DNA of 64,000 nt from Alteromonas macleodii (GCF_903772925.1 NZ_LR812090.1:3021497-3085496), one strand, 5' to 3'; numbered from the stretch's first letter, positions 26,782-36,899 are shown. Notes: generated from the letters alone by a model not told the origin. Program-made: numbers and translations.

Positions 26782-27747
26782 CTAAAAGGCGTGCTCGTAG
26801 CCAGATGCATTAGCTGGCGTATACTTTTCGTTATCTTTTAGCAACGAAAGTGTGCCGCTATGCCCGGTTAATTGGCCAATACACGTGGCTTTCACATTCG
26901 TACTTGCCAACGAAGTTTCAAGGCTACCGCGCTGCTCTTCACTTACAGTGAAAATAAGTTCGTAGTCATCGCCAGCGGATAGTGCATATTCAATAGCTTG
27001 TTCAGGTGTGACTGCACTTGTTAGTGCTCGTGATAGCGGTAAACGATCTACATGAACATTCGCACCGCAATTAGACGCTTTTAAAATATGCCCTAAATCT
27101 GAAATCAAGCCATCAGAGATATCAATGCAAGACGTTGCAATACGACGAATCGCCGTACCCACCGCAACGCGAGGGGTTGGGAAATAATGACGGTTTACCA
27201 ACACGTCTTTCGCTTCACCACTTACGCTGAGATTTTTTTGCAGAATATCTAAGCCCGCTCCTGCATCACCTAGTGTTCCGGTAACATAAAGCCAATCACC
27301 CGGCTTAGCGCCACTGCGCGTTAATTCGGAACCCGGCGGTATAAAACCTTGTGCGGTAATAGTAAACGCCATAGGGCCTTTTACTGTATCGCCACCGATA
27401 AGCTGGACAGAATAGTACTGAGTAAGCTCGTATAAACCAGATACAAAGTCGTCTAACCAGGCTTCATCTACTTCAGGCAGTGACAAAGACAAGCTGATCC
27501 ATGCGGGCTCAGCCCCCATAGCGGCAAGGTCACTTAAGTTAACAGCAACAGTTTTGTATGCTACAGACTTAGCCGGGGCATCTTTTAAAAAGTGCACTCC
27601 TGCAACAAGGGTATCTGTAGTAACGGCAAGTTGTTGGTTTTCAGGAACCGTTGTTACTGCACAGTCATCACCAATACCAATAACAACGTCTTTGCGTTTG
27701 TGGCCGCTGTTTGAAAAATAGCGGCCGATAAGATCAAATTCTTTCAC
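26782..27747 (-). CDS. thiL: Thiamine-monophosphate kinase
   Basis: ATP-dependent kinase giving thiamine diphosphate, the last step of cofactor synthesis; Dxs upstream on the map needs this cofactor. The 321-residue protein shows the ThiL/PurM layout: GIGDDCAV near the N-terminus, then MGAEPAW, LIGGDTVKG and CIDISDGL. It lies between nusB and pgpA in the usual gammaproteobacterial order. Confidence 0.95.
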   Translation of the reverse strand: MKEFDLIGRYFSNSGHKRKDVVIGIGDDCAVTTVPENQQLAVTTDTLVAGVHFLKDAPAKSVAYKTVAVNLSDLAAMGAEPAWISLSLSLPEVDEAWLDDFVSGLYELTQYYSVQLIGGDTVKGPMAFTITAQGFIPPGSELTRSGAKPGDWLYVTGTLGDAGAGLDILQKNLSVSGEAKDVLVNRHYFPTPRVAVGTAIRRIATSCIDISDGLISDLGHILKASNCGANVHVDRLPLSRALTSAVTPEQAIEYALSAGDDYELIFTVSEEQRGSLETSLASTNVKATCIGQLTGHSGTLSLLKDNEKYTPANASGYEHAF

Positions 27748-27795
27748 GGTAATTTTTAAACCCTTTTAGCGGCAATCCATGCCGCCACGGTAAGG

Positions 27796-28218
27796 TTAGT
27801 CGCGCTCGTCTTTACGCAACGTGCGCACTGCTTTATCCAGTGCACCATTAATGAATTTATGGCTTTCTTCAGCACCAAATGCCTTAGCTAGCTCAATCGC
27901 TTCATTAATAATTACGCGGTAAGGTACGTCGATGCGCTCAGTGAGTTCCAGCGTCGCAATGCGCAAAATGGCTTTTTCGATAGCGTCTAACTCTTCTGGC
28001 AAACGGCCAAGGTAAGGTTTAATGGTTGCATCAAGGTTACTTGCGTTGTGTGCAACACCGCGAAGTAAGGCTTGGAAATACGCCATGTCTACCTTTTGCA
28101 TGTCGTTACTGGTGGCTAGCGCCAGTTCAACCTGCTGAATATCGTTGTGACTCATTTGCCATGAATACACACCTTGAAGGGCGAGTTCACGGGCTTTACG
28201 ACGAGCTGAAACTTTCAC
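27796..28218 (-). CDS. nusB: Transcription antitermination factor NusB
   Basis: A 140-residue all-helical RNA-binding protein that, with NusE (S10), binds boxA of rRNA leaders such as the one at 51-62. The start ARRKARELALQGVYSWQ and the C-terminal ELTERIDVPYRVIINEAIELAK are diagnostic (the latter broken here at the family signature). It follows ribH by 12 bases, so translation is probably linked. Confidence 0.95.
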   Translation of the reverse strand: MKVSARRKARELALQGVYSWQMSHNDIQQVELALATSNDMQKVDMAYFQALLRGVAHNASNLDATIKPYLGRLPEELDAIEKAILRIATLELTERIDVPYRVIINEAIELAKAFGAEESHKFINGALDKAVRTLRKDERD

Positions 28219-28230
28219 TTAATGTTTACC

Positions 28231-28704
28231 TTAAAGCTTTTCAACAGCATCGATAACGTTAACCATTTCTAGCGCGCCAAGTGCAGCTTCTGCACCCTTA
28301 TTGCCCGCTTTGGTTCCCGAACGCTCGATAGCTTGTTCAATTGAATCTGTTGTGATTACGCCAAATGATACAGGTACGCCGTATTCAAGTGATACTTGCG
28401 CAAGACCTTTGTTGCTCTCGCCTGCTACAAAATCAAAGTGTGGCGTGCCGCCACGGATAACTGCACCAAGAGCGATGATGGCGTCAAATGACTTCTTCTC
28501 AGCTAATTTCTTAGCAATTACAGGTAACTCGTAAGCACCAGGTACACGTACTACCGTGATATCGTCATCGCTTACTTCACCGTGACGCTCTAGTGTGTCT
28601 AATGCACCTTCCAGTAAGCTTTCAACAACAAAGCTATTAAAGCGTGATACAACGATAGCAAACTTCTTACCGGTTGCTCTGATATTACCTTCAATTACCT
28701 GCAT
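28231..28704 (-). CDS. ribH: 6,7-dimethyl-8-ribityllumazine synthase
   Basis: Penultimate enzyme of riboflavin synthesis; it forms lumazine from the RibB product and the RibD/phosphatase product. The 157-residue sequence has the FN(S)FV ribityl-binding segment, the [14 protein letters not shown] block carrying the catalytic histidine, and the C-terminal [12 protein letters not shown]. It is separated from ribB(X) upstream by a 244-base spacer containing a palindromic repeat, while nusB follows directly. Confidence 0.95.
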   Translation of the reverse strand: MQVIEGNIRATGKKFAIVVSRFNSFVVESLLEGALDTLERHGEVSDDDITVVRVPGAYELPVIAKKLAEKKSFDAIIALGAVIRGGTPHFDFVAGESNKGLAQVSLEYGVPVSFGVITTDSIEQAIERSGTKAGNKGAEAALGALEMVNVIDAVEKL

Positions 28705-28819
28705 GGATTCATTCCTCGAGAAAAAACGGCGCGAAGTATACCATAACTGCGCCCAAACTAAATCGATTGTTTCTTTAACTTCAACTATTCGTAAACGGCC
28801 ACTTTATGCTTAACAAAAT

Positions 28820-28923
28820 GTGGTGAGGGAATGCGCGTCGCAAACCCTCCACCGCATGGATGCGGTGGCGGAGCGTACAGGGATGTATTCACCGCGTGTT
28901 TGCGACGAGCATTCCCTCTCCAC
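28820..28923. repeat. Palindromic REP-like element inside the riboflavin gene run
   Basis: Terminal inverted arms of 26 bases (28820-28845 and 28898-28923) match at 24 of 26 positions. Inside is a second hairpin with 11-base arms (28846-28856, 28861-28871; one mismatch) around tgga. The inner phrase GAGCGTACAGGGATGTATTC resembles intergenic palindromes I recall from many gammaproteobacteria, so this is probably a dispersed non-autonomous repeat. It fills the spacer between ribH and ribB(X) and would fold into a cruciform or a long mRNA hairpin. Confidence 0.8.
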
Positions 28924-28948
28924 TTTCACTGTGGCCTATACCCCAGAG

Positions 28949-30049
28949 CTAGTCGTGCACGTACTCTACAACTTCAAGGCCGTAGCCTGAAAGTGCATGA
29001 TATTTAATTGGCTTACTAAGAAGGCGCATTTTGTGAACGCCCATAGAGGCAAGAATTTGGCTGCCCACACCAATAGTGCGTGACGACCCCTGCCAGTCAG
29101 CGCCAGCTGGGCGCTCGCCTCTGTCTTCTGCTGCAAAGCGGCGTACTTGGCTCTCAATATGCTCTTCTTTGCCTAATAGCACTAGCACACCACCTTCTTG
29201 TGAAATTTTGCGCATGCCATCTGCTAACGTCATTGAGCGTTGAATACCGCGCGTCGAGCCAAGAAGATCACTAAAAGTATTGTGAAGGTGAACTCGAACA
29301 AGTGTCGGATCATCTTCGTTAATGTCGCCTTTTTTAAGCGCATAGTGCAGCTGGTTGTCGATGCTGTCTTTAAACGTGTGCAGCTCAAAATCACCGTATT
29401 CTGTTGGCATGTTACACTGCGCAACTTTTTGGATTGTCGTTTCGTTTAAATTGCGATATTCAATTAAATCAGCAATGGTACCAATTTTAAGGTTGTGCTT
29501 GGCCGCGAACTTTTCTAACTCTGGGCGGCGAGCCATAGTGCCGTCTTCATTGAGAATTTCTACAATAACCCCAGCTGGCTCTAAGCCGGCCAAACGTGGC
29601 AAGTCTACACCTGCTTCGGTGTGGCCTGCGCGATTTAACACACCGCCCTCTTTAGCAATTAATGGAAATATGTGCCCAGGCTGAACAATGTCTGTCGCTT
29701 TGGCATCTTTGGATACAGCCGCTTTGATTGTTGTTGCACGGTCGGCAGCTGAAATTCCGGTTGTCACGCCTGTTGCTGCTTCAATAGAAACGGTGAAGTT
29801 GGTAGAAAACTGCGCTTCGTTTTTATCAACCATTAAAGGAAGATTTAACGTGCGGCAGCGCTCTTGAGTCATAGGTAAGCACACCAAGCCGCGAGCGTGA
29901 GTAACCATAAAGTTTATGGCTTCAGGCGTGACATGCTCCGCCGCCATGATTAAATCACCTTCGTTTTCCCTATCTTCATCATCCATCAAGATAACCATTT
30001 TACCTTGGCGAATGTCTTCAATTATTTCTTGTGTAGTGTTAAATGCCAT
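28949..30049 (-). CDS. ribB: 3,4-dihydroxy-2-butanone-4-phosphate synthase with degenerate GTP-cyclohydrolase-II-like domain (RibBX type)
   Basis: The N-terminal half (about 1-205) is a complete DHBP synthase: acidic loop [10 protein letters not shown] (23-32), ARGLVCLPM, and [16 protein letters not shown]. The C-terminal part (about 210-366) is homologous to GTP cyclohydrolase II, but the zinc site (three cysteines in the CLTGD...LRCDCG region of RibA) is gone; the corresponding stretch reads [16 protein letters not shown] without cysteine. It should therefore make the four-carbon unit of riboflavin but not open GTP. A separate ribA is expected elsewhere. Annotation pipelines will call it bifunctional RibBA. 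It lies 20 bases downstream of ribE. Confidence 0.88.
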   Translation of the reverse strand: MAFNTTQEIIEDIRQGKMVILMDDEDRENEGDLIMAAEHVTPEAINFMVTHARGLVCLPMTQERCRTLNLPLMVDKNEAQFSTNFTVSIEAATGVTTGISAADRATTIKAAVSKDAKATDIVQPGHIFPLIAKEGGVLNRAGHTEAGVDLPRLAGLEPAGVIVEILNEDGTMARRPELEKFAAKHNLKIGTIADLIEYRNLNETTIQKVAQCNMPTEYGDFELHTFKDSIDNQLHYALKKGDINEDDPTLVRVHLHNTFSDLLGSTRGIQRSMTLADGMRKISQEGGVLVLLGKEEHIESQVRRFAAEDRGERPAGADWQGSSRTIGVGSQILASMGVHKMRLLSKPIKYHALSGYGLEVVEYVHD

Positions 30050-30069
30050 GTTGTGTGCTTCTTGTAGGG

Positions 30070-30732
30070 TTATTTTCTTAAAAATCCGTTCTCGGCAAGA
30101 AATGCCATGTCGATGCCTTTCCTTGTAGGCTCGGCGGCTTTATCGCCTAGCATTAATCGCTCTAAATAGCGCGCAATAACATCAACCTCTAGGTTTACCG
30201 CTGTGCCCACTTTATAGCTTCCCATAATCGTTTCTTGCAACGTATGAGGAATGATCCAAAGCATGAATTCCGCGCCGTTGACTTCGTTCACGGTCAAACT
30301 AATACCATCAACGGTGATACTGCCTTTGTGCGCAATGTATTTCGCTAGTGCTTCAGGCGCTTTTACCCAGAACTCTACATAGTCTGAGTGCTTGATAATT
30401 TGCGTAACCTCGCCCACGCCGTCCACGTGACCTGACACGATATGACCGCCTAAACGGTCGCTAGGACGCATAGCTTTTTCAAGGTTAACGGTTGAGCCTG
30501 CACTATAATGTGCAAACCCGGTCAATTTGATGGTTTCTGCCGATACATCCGCGCAGTAATAATCGGGGCCCATATCAGTCACTGTTAAGCAAACACCATT
30601 GGTCGCAATACTGTCGCCAAGTGCGACATCAGACATATCAAGCGTAGGTGACGCAACGGTTAGGCGAATATCGTTGCCACGGTTATCAAGCTTTTTAATA
30701 GTACCGAGCGCTTGAATAATTCCAGTAAACAT
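30070..30732 (-). CDS. ribE: Riboflavin synthase (alpha chain)
   Basis: Dismutates two lumazines to riboflavin. The 220-residue protein starts with the invariant MFTGIIQ and shows the internal duplication: two barrel halves, each with a GDS/VNLE-type block ([15 protein letters not shown] and [14 protein letters not shown]). It is placed between ribD and ribB(X), with about 20 bases on each side, clearly one transcription unit. The E. coli equivalent is called ribC. Confidence 0.94.
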   Translation of the reverse strand: MFTGIIQALGTIKKLDNRGNDIRLTVASPTLDMSDVALGDSIATNGVCLTVTDMGPDYYCADVSAETIKLTGFAHYSAGSTVNLEKAMRPSDRLGGHIVSGHVDGVGEVTQIIKHSDYVEFWVKAPEALAKYIAHKGSITVDGISLTVNEVNGAEFMLWIIPHTLQETIMGSYKVGTAVNLEVDVIARYLERLMLGDKAAEPTRKGIDMAFLAENGFLRK

Positions 30733-30752
30733 AAAGTTCCTCTTTAATCGCG

Positions 30753-31892
30753 TTAACCACGAGTGTTGCTAACATCAGGGCGAAAGATAAGCTTAATATC
30801 GTTCCCCACCTGACGATTTTCAATAAGCGAAAGCGAAATACATTCATTTAATGACGTAAACGCTGGCAAATTAACCATACTTATACCCTTTTCACCTAAA
30901 AGCTTAGGCGCTTGGTAGCAAATTAGCTCATCCACCAGCCCCTCTTGCAACAATGCTCCGGCTAAGCCTGGGCCCGCTTCCACCCATACTTCATTATATT
31001 GCTTATCGCCTAACGCCGACATTAGTGTATGTAAGTTGAGTTTACCGTCTTTTTCATCTACCACTAGGTAGTGCTGTGTTGCCGTATCTGGATGGGACTG
31101 GGAAGTAGCCGTTAAGGTAATATTCCCGTCGTTAAACAACGCGTAGTCTCGACTGAGCTTGCTTTTGCCATCAACGACAACTCGAGCAGGCTGGCGAATT
31201 TGTTCAAGTGGATAATCATTGAGCTGTGCTTCTTGCTTTCTAACTAACAAACTAGGGTTATCAGCTTTTACCGTTCCTGAACCTGTAAGTACCGCGCAAC
31301 TCTGCGCGCGATAGCGCTGTACATCGCGTCTTGCCTCGGGTCCAGTGATCCATTGACTTACACCATTTTGAAGGGCTATTTTTCCATCGAGGCTGATGCC
31401 TAATTTCACGCGCACGAAAGGCTTGCCAGTAAGCATGCGCTTGATAAACCCAGGGTTTAATGCTGCAGCTTCTGCGGCCATCACATCGCTGACCACTTCA
31501 ATACCAGCTTCTTGCAGAATGCTGATACCGTTACCGCATACGTTTGGGTTAGGGTCGGTCATGGCAATAACCACTCGCGCCACTTTTGCTTCAACCAAAG
31601 CCACCGCACAAGGCGGCGTGCGGCCAAAATGACTGCAGGGCTCAAGGGTTACATAAGCCGTCGCGCCTTTTGCTCCGCCTTCTCTTGTGCTAGCAGCTTG
31701 TCTTAATGCGTGTATTTCGGCATGAGGAGTGCCAGCTTGGATATGATATCCCTGACCTATTAGCTGATTGTTTTCATCAACAATTACGCAACCAACGCGA
31801 GGGTTAGGAGAAGTGGTATAGCGCCCTTGCTGGGCAAGTTGAATGGCTTTCGCCATCCAATGATAATCGTTTTTAACCGTTTCGTGGTTCAC
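30753..31892 (-). CDS. ribD: Bifunctional riboflavin deaminase/reductase RibD
   Basis: The N-terminal cytidine-deaminase-like domain has the zinc motif HAE plus PCSHFGRTPPC and deaminates the pyrimidine. The C-terminal reductase domain (about 155-375; VKLGISLDGKIAL, VEAGPGLAGALL) reduces the ribose with NADPH. The 379 residues are close to E. coli RibD (367). It is 50 bases downstream of nrdR and leads the ribD-ribE-ribB(X) group. Confidence 0.95.
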   Translation of the reverse strand: MNHETVKNDYHWMAKAIQLAQQGRYTTSPNPRVGCVIVDENNQLIGQGYHIQAGTPHAEIHALRQAASTREGGAKGATAYVTLEPCSHFGRTPPCAVALVEAKVARVVIAMTDPNPNVCGNGISILQEAGIEVVSDVMAAEAAALNPGFIKRMLTGKPFVRVKLGISLDGKIALQNGVSQWITGPEARRDVQRYRAQSCAVLTGSGTVKADNPSLLVRKQEAQLNDYPLEQIRQPARVVVDGKSKLSRDYALFNDGNITLTATSQSHPDTATQHYLVVDEKDGKLNLHTLMSALGDKQYNEVWVEAGPGLAGALLQEGLVDELICYQAPKLLGEKGISMVNLPAFTSLNECISLSLIENRQVGNDIKLIFRPDVSNTRG

Positions 31893-31942
31893 TTGGATTC
31901 CTGTTGTAGCCCTAAGTGTCTGAGGTTTTGGGAGTGCCCGAC

Positions 31943-32392
31943 CTAGTCCCCTAATCGCGCAATTTCTTCTCCAAATTCACGAATGTCTTCGAAGGAACGA
32001 TAAACAGAAGCGAACCTGACATAGGCAACTTTGTCGAGTTCTTTTAGGGCTTTCATTATTAGGTTGCCGAGCAGTTCGCTACTCACCTCACGCTCACCTG
32101 TTGCACGCAACTTTGACTTCAGTGAAAGGACACACTGTTCAACTTTTTCAGTGCTAACAGGACGCTTTTCAAGTGCGCGTTGCAAACCTGCACGAAGTTT
32201 ATCTTCATTAAACGGTTCACGTGAACCGTCGCGCTTTATCACGCGGGGCATAACGAGCTCAGCACTTTCAAAGGTCGTGAAGCGCTCGTGACACACCATA
32301 CATTCACGGCGTCTACGCACTTGCTGCCCTTCTGCAACCAAACGAGAATCAATAACTTTTGTTTCTTGTTCTGAACAAAACGGGCAAAACAT
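31943..32392 (-). CDS. nrdR: Transcriptional repressor NrdR
   Basis: ATP/dATP-sensing repressor of ribonucleotide reductase genes. A zinc ribbon (C3, C6, C31, C34) precedes an ATP-cone (about 49-139). The 149 residues match E. coli NrdR exactly in length. The nrdR-ribD-...-nusB order is the common gammaproteobacterial one. I see no clear NrdR-box pair within the window. Confidence 0.96.
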   Translation of the reverse strand: MFCPFCSEQETKVIDSRLVAEGQQVRRRRECMVCHERFTTFESAELVMPRVIKRDGSREPFNEDKLRAGLQRALEKRPVSTEKVEQCVLSLKSKLRATGEREVSSELLGNLIMKALKELDKVAYVRFASVYRSFEDIREFGEEIARLGD

Positions 32393-32407
32393 GAATATTC
32401 CTTAAAT

Positions 32408-32475
32408 ATTGCGTACTTAGGCTTATTGATCAAACCTAGACTAGTTAGTCCAGCATTAGTACCAAAGTACGCAAT
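32408..32475. repeat. Inverted repeat in the glyA-nrdR spacer
   Basis: Perfect 11-base arms attgcgtactt (32408-32418) and aagtacgcaat (32465-32475), 46 bases apart. Between them a smaller dyad (around gactaactagtc on the minus strand) can form an inner hairpin. The element fills most of the 98-base spacer, so a glyA transcript would carry a long branched hairpin. There is no T run of terminator quality. Confidence 0.6.
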
Positions 32476-32490
32476 AAAACACAATCCTAT

Positions 32491-33747
32491 TTACTTATAA
32501 ACAGGGAATTGTGCGCAAAGAGCAACCACTTCATCTTGAACACGCTTAATAACTGACTCATCGCCCATGTTATCTAGAATGTCGCAAATCCAAGTAGCAA
32601 CTTGCTTAGCTTGTTCTTCTTTAAAACCACGGCGAGTGATCGCTGGGCTACCGATACGAAGACCACTGGTTACAAACGGTGAACGTGGGTCATTTGGAAC
32701 CGAGTTTTTATTAACGGTGATGTTTGCTGCGCCTAAGGCTGCGTCAGCATCTTTACCCGTAATATCCTTGTCGATGAGATCAAGAAGGAACAAGTGGTTG
32801 TCGGTACCGCCAGAAACAATATTAAAGCCACGCTCTTGCATTACAGAAACCATAGCTTTCGCATTCGCTACAACCTGCTGCTGATACACTTTAAATTCTG
32901 GCTGTAGTGCTTCTTTGAAAGCAACCGCTTTAGCTGCAATAACATGGCATAGAGGGCCACCTTGGTTACCTGGGAATACCGAGCTATTAAGCTTTTTGTA
33001 AATTGCTTCGTCGCCACATGCTGACAAGATAAGACCACTACGCGGGCCTGCAAGAGTTTTGTGCGTTGTCGTTGTTACCACGTGTGCATGAGGAAGTGGG
33101 TTAGGATAAACGCCAGCCGCTACAAGACCTGCAACGTGCGCCATATCTACAAGCAAGTATGCGCCTACGCTATCTGCGATTTCGCGGAATTTAGCCCAAT
33201 CAACAACACCTGAATACGCAGAGAAACCACCGATAATCATTTTAGGCTTGTGCTCTTTGGCCAGCGCTTCTACTTGAGCGTAATCGATTTCACCGGTTTC
33301 TTTGTTCAAACCGTATTGTACAGCGTTGTAAGTTTTACCAGAGAAGTTTACATGCGAACCGTGAGTCAGGTGACCACCTTCAGAAAGGCTCATACCCAAT
33401 ACCGTATCGCCCGCGTCAAGTAATGCCATGAAAACAGCTGAGTTTGCTTGTGAACCAGCGTGTGGCTGAACATTTGCGTAGTCTGCACCAAATAGCGCTT
33501 TTGCACGGTCGATAGCTAGTTGCTCAACAACGTCTACGTGCTCACAACCACCGTAGTAACGCTTGCCTGGATAGCCTTCAGCGTATTTGTTAGTAAGCTG
33601 CGAACCCTGTGCTTCCATTACACGTGGACTACAGTAGTTCTCAGAGGCAATTAGCTCAATGTGGTGTTCTTGACGCTCAACCTCTTTAGACATTGCATCG
33701 GCTAATTCAGGATCGAAGTCGGCTATATTCATTTCGCGAGAAAACAT
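32491..33747 (-). CDS. glyA: Serine hydroxymethyltransferase
   Basis: PLP enzyme interconverting serine and glycine and charging tetrahydrofolate with one-carbon units. The 418 residues match E. coli GlyA (417) almost throughout: [10 protein letters not shown] start, [29 protein letters not shown], and the TTTHKTL segment with the PLP lysine. The leader shows no glycine-riboswitch core and no PurR box that I can recognise. Confidence 0.97.
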   Translation of the reverse strand: MFSREMNIADFDPELADAMSKEVERQEHHIELIASENYCSPRVMEAQGSQLTNKYAEGYPGKRYYGGCEHVDVVEQLAIDRAKALFGADYANVQPHAGSQANSAVFMALLDAGDTVLGMSLSEGGHLTHGSHVNFSGKTYNAVQYGLNKETGEIDYAQVEALAKEHKPKMIIGGFSAYSGVVDWAKFREIADSVGAYLLVDMAHVAGLVAAGVYPNPLPHAHVVTTTTHKTLAGPRSGLILSACGDEAIYKKLNSSVFPGNQGGPLCHVIAAKAVAFKEALQPEFKVYQQQVVANAKAMVSVMQERGFNIVSGGTDNHLFLLDLIDKDITGKDADAALGAANITVNKNSVPNDPRSPFVTSGLRIGSPAITRRGFKEEQAKQVATWICDILDNMGDESVIKRVQDEVVALCAQFPVYK

Positions 33748-33901
33748 GGGGGCTCCTTAACTGCGGTTTTTATATGGCGTTACGCACTGATTGCTCAAAT
33801 TCGAGCCATATTCTAGTCATTTTCGGTTACTTGTATACCGCTTTATGACCAAATTAATATAAATGGCGCAGGTTTAACGTAATACTTGCGCCAGCGCGAG
33901 A

Positions 33902-34930
33902 TCAGACCTGTTTCTCAAGGGCTTTAACACGGTCAAATAAACTGCCAATTTTAGCAAGGCGAACTGTGTTTTTACGCCAATCACGGTTGGTTTGTGCTGG
34001 CTGACCAGAAGAATAAACGCCCGGCTCAGTGATATCTTGCACAATCATGGTATAGCCGGTCACCTGGACGTTATCACAAATGCTAATGTGACCGTTGATG
34101 CCAACTCCTCCGCCAATAATTACGTGTTTGCCAATATGACAACTGCCGGCGATACCGGTAGCGCCGCAAATGCAGGAATGGTCGCCAATAATACAGTTAT
34201 GACCAATTTGTACTTGATTGTCGATAATAACGTTGGTGCCTAACACCGTATCTTCCATAGCACCGCGGTCGATGCTGCTGCTCGCACCAATTTGACTGTC
34301 GTCACCAATACGTACTGAGCCGGTTTGCGGAATAGGGATCCACACGCCTTTATCATTTGCATAGCCAAAGCCCGCTGCCCCAATTACCGTTTGACTGTGA
34401 ATGGTTACGCGCTTGCCAATAACCACGTCGTGATAAATGGTCACATTTGGATGGATAGTGCAGCCTTCACCAATGTGCGTGCCTCTACGGATAACGGTAT
34501 TAGCGCCAACTGTAACTCTATCGCCCAACACCACATTATCTTCAATAATAACGTTGTGGCCTAGCGATACATCACTGCCGATGCGGGCAGATGGCGCAAT
34601 AACCGCTGACTCGGAAATGCCTGTAGCAACCGCTGGTGTGGTATCGAATAGTTGAGCGATAAGCGCAAAGGCTGCATGAGGGTTTGCCACAACGAGTGCA
34701 GGAACTGGGCTGTCACCTTTTAAGCTCTCGTGCAGAATAACCGCACCGGCATTTGTATCTTTCAACTGTGGTTTATATTTAGGGTTGGTCAGAAACGATA
34801 TTTGATGCGATGCTGCACCAGAAAGTGTGCCAACCGCGGAAATAGTGATATTGCCATCGCCCTGCACTTCCCCACCTACATGCTTGGCGAGCTCATCCAG
34901 ACTATATATGCGTTTATTCATAGCGGTCAT
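33902..34930 (-). CDS. lpxD: UDP-3-O-(3-hydroxyacyl)glucosamine N-acyltransferase
   Basis: Acyltransferase of lipid A synthesis; it attaches the N-linked 3-hydroxy acyl chain. A 342-residue protein with the N-terminal uridine-binding domain, a left-handed parallel beta-helix of hexapeptide repeats (about 105-300) and a C-terminal helix. The catalytic histidine lies in QIGHN. The usual LpxD neighbours (bamA, skp, fabZ, lpxA) are absent, so this may be an additional or relocated copy. It is the 5'-most gene of the minus-strand run that includes glyA. Confidence 0.9.
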   Translation of the reverse strand: MTAMNKRIYSLDELAKHVGGEVQGDGNITISAVGTLSGAASHQISFLTNPKYKPQLKDTNAGAVILHESLKGDSPVPALVVANPHAAFALIAQLFDTTPAVATGISESAVIAPSARIGSDVSLGHNVIIEDNVVLGDRVTVGANTVIRRGTHIGEGCTIHPNVTIYHDVVIGKRVTIHSQTVIGAAGFGYANDKGVWIPIPQTGSVRIGDDSQIGASSSIDRGAMEDTVLGTNVIIDNQVQIGHNCIIGDHSCICGATGIAGSCHIGKHVIIGGGVGINGHISICDNVQVTGYTMIVQDITEPGVYSSGQPAQTNRDWRKNTVRLAKIGSLFDRVKALEKQV

Positions 34931-35231
34931 CTTAATTGCCTGTTCAGAAATATGAATAGTATTGAGTCTATCGCTTTGGGTTCTTTATTGCTTTTTACTA
35001 GATCAGTAGCTCACCCTAAAGCCCATATTTACTCATGCTTATAAAAAGCAAGTTTACCTTAAATCAACTCGCCAACCGATGCATAAATCGATCTTTTTGG
35101 CATGAGTGATTAAAATGTCGCCAAGCACTAATACACTAAGCGTAAGTAACTGGCACAAACTACCCTGTTACGAGTAGAATAGACCACAATCACTTTTTTA
35201 TTTTTCACCGCTTATTCAGCGAGGATAGAGC
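34931..35231. other. Divergent spacer lpxD / ettA
   Basis: About 300 bases that must contain promoters for both genes. I see no strong -35/-10 pair, no long hairpin and no open frame with coding character. Confidence 0.4.
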
Positions 35232-36899
35232 ATGGCGCAATACGTTTACAGTATGCATCGCGTGGGCAAAATCGTCCCACCTAATAGACACATTCTAAAA
35301 AATATCTCACTTAGCTTTTTCCCAGGCGCCAAAATTGGTGTGCTAGGTCTAAACGGTGCAGGTAAATCTACCTTACTTCGCATTATGGCCGGCGTAGATA
35401 CCGACATCGAAGGTGAAGCGCGTCCTCAACCAGGTTTGAAGGTAGGCTATCTTCCACAGGAACCTCAGCTTGATGAAACCAAAGATGTTCGTGGCAATAT
35501 CGAAGAAGCCGTAGCTGATGTTAAACATGCACTGACTCGCCTTGACGAAGTCTATGCCGCTTATGCAGAAGCAGACGCTGATTTCGACGCCCTTGCTAAA
35601 GAGCAAGGTGAGCTAGAAGCAATCATTCAAGCGAAAGATGGCCACAATTTAGAAAATGCCCTAGAGCGTGCTGCAGATGCCCTTCGCCTACCAGCGTGGG
35701 ATGCGGACGTAAGCAAACTATCTGGTGGTGAGCGTCGCCGTGTTGCGCTTTGCCGCTTACTTTTAGAAAAGCCTGAAATGTTGCTTCTTGACGAACCAAC
35801 CAACCACTTGGACGCGGAGTCAGTAGCATGGCTAGAGCGCTTCCTTCACGATTATGAAGGTACAGTGGTAGCTATTACCCACGATAGATACTTCCTTGAT
35901 AACGTTGCGGGTTGGATTTTAGAGCTTGACCGAGGTGAAGGTATTCCATGGGAGGGTAACTACTCTTCTTGGTTGGAGCAAAAAGAGAACCGACTAGAGC
36001 AAGAAGAGCGCACCGAAACGGCACGTATGAAGAGTATGAAACAGGAACTTGAGTGGGTACGCTCAAATCCAAAAGGTCGTCATGCTAAAAGTAAAGCCCG
36101 TATGGCCCGTTTCGAAGAGCTATCGACTAGCGACTACCAAAAGCGTAACGAAACGAACGAACTATTCATCCCACCAGGTGAGCGCTTAGGTGACAAGGTT
36201 ATTGAAGTTAGCAACCTTAAAAAGTCCTATGGCGATCGTGTATTAATTGATGATTTAACGTTTAAAGTACCGAAAGGTGCAATTGTGGGTATTGTTGGCC
36301 CTAACGGTGCGGGTAAATCAACCTTATTCAGAATGCTTACCGGCGCTGAGCAACCTGATTCAGGCAACATAGATTTAGGTGATACCGTTCAAATTGCTGC
36401 GGTAGAACAGTTCCGCGACCACATGAACGAAGAAAACACTGTGTGGAAAGAAATTTCTGACGAGCAAGATATCATTCGCATTGGTAACTTTGAGATTAAC
36501 AGCCGCGCCTACTGCAGCCGCTTTAACTTCAAAGGCACCGATCAGCAGAAGTTTATCAAGGACTTGTCTGGTGGTGAGCGAAATCGTGTTCACCTTGCAA
36601 AACTGCTTAAAGCAGGCGGCAACGTGTTGCTGCTGGATGAGCCAACCAACGACCTAGACGTTGAAACCCTTCGCGCACTAGAGAATGCGTTGCTCGAATT
36701 CCCTGGCTGCGCCATGGTTATCTCGCACGACCGTTGGTTCCTAGACCGCGTGGCAACGCACATCATGGATTACCGCGATGAAGGTAACATTAACTTCTTC
36801 GAAGGTAACTACTCTGACTACGAAAGCTGGTTGAAGCAGGAGTTTGGGCAAGATGTGGTTGAACCCCATCGCCTCAAATACAAGCGCATGTCTAAATAA
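35232..36899 (+). CDS. ettA: Energy-dependent translational throttle protein EttA
   Basis: ABC-F ATPase that binds the ribosomal E site and couples translation of the first peptide bonds to the ATP/ADP ratio. It has exactly the length of E. coli EttA (555 residues). Two ABC cassettes have Walker A GLNGAGKST and GPNGAGKST, signatures LSGGE(R), and Walker B with DEPTNHLD / DEPTNDLD. The inter-domain linker is basic and coiled (about 245-300), and there is an arm insertion in the first cassette. No membrane segments. It is monocistronic with a terminator. Confidence 0.96.
   Translation: MAQYVYSMHRVGKIVPPNRHILKNISLSFFPGAKIGVLGLNGAGKSTLLRIMAGVDTDIEGEARPQPGLKVGYLPQEPQLDETKDVRGNIEEAVADVKHALTRLDEVYAAYAEADADFDALAKEQGELEAIIQAKDGHNLENALERAADALRLPAWDADVSKLSGGERRRVALCRLLLEKPEMLLLDEPTNHLDAESVAWLERFLHDYEGTVVAITHDRYFLDNVAGWILELDRGEGIPWEGNYSSWLEQKENRLEQEERTETARMKSMKQELEWVRSNPKGRHAKSKARMARFEELSTSDYQKRNETNELFIPPGERLGDKVIEVSNLKKSYGDRVLIDDLTFKVPKGAIVGIVGPNGAGKSTLFRMLTGAEQPDSGNIDLGDTVQIAAVEQFRDHMNEENTVWKEISDEQDIIRIGNFEINSRAYCSRFNFKGTDQQKFIKDLSGGERNRVHLAKLLKAGGNVLLLDEPTNDLDVETLRALENALLEFPGCAMVISHDRWFLDRVATHIMDYRDEGNINFFEGNYSDYESWLKQEFGQDVVEPHRLKYKRMSK

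Noticed and set aside
30050..32490. FMN riboswitch in the riboflavin region
   Set aside because: Spacers around ribB(X), ribE, ribD and nrdR are short and lack the conserved RFN sequence blocks.
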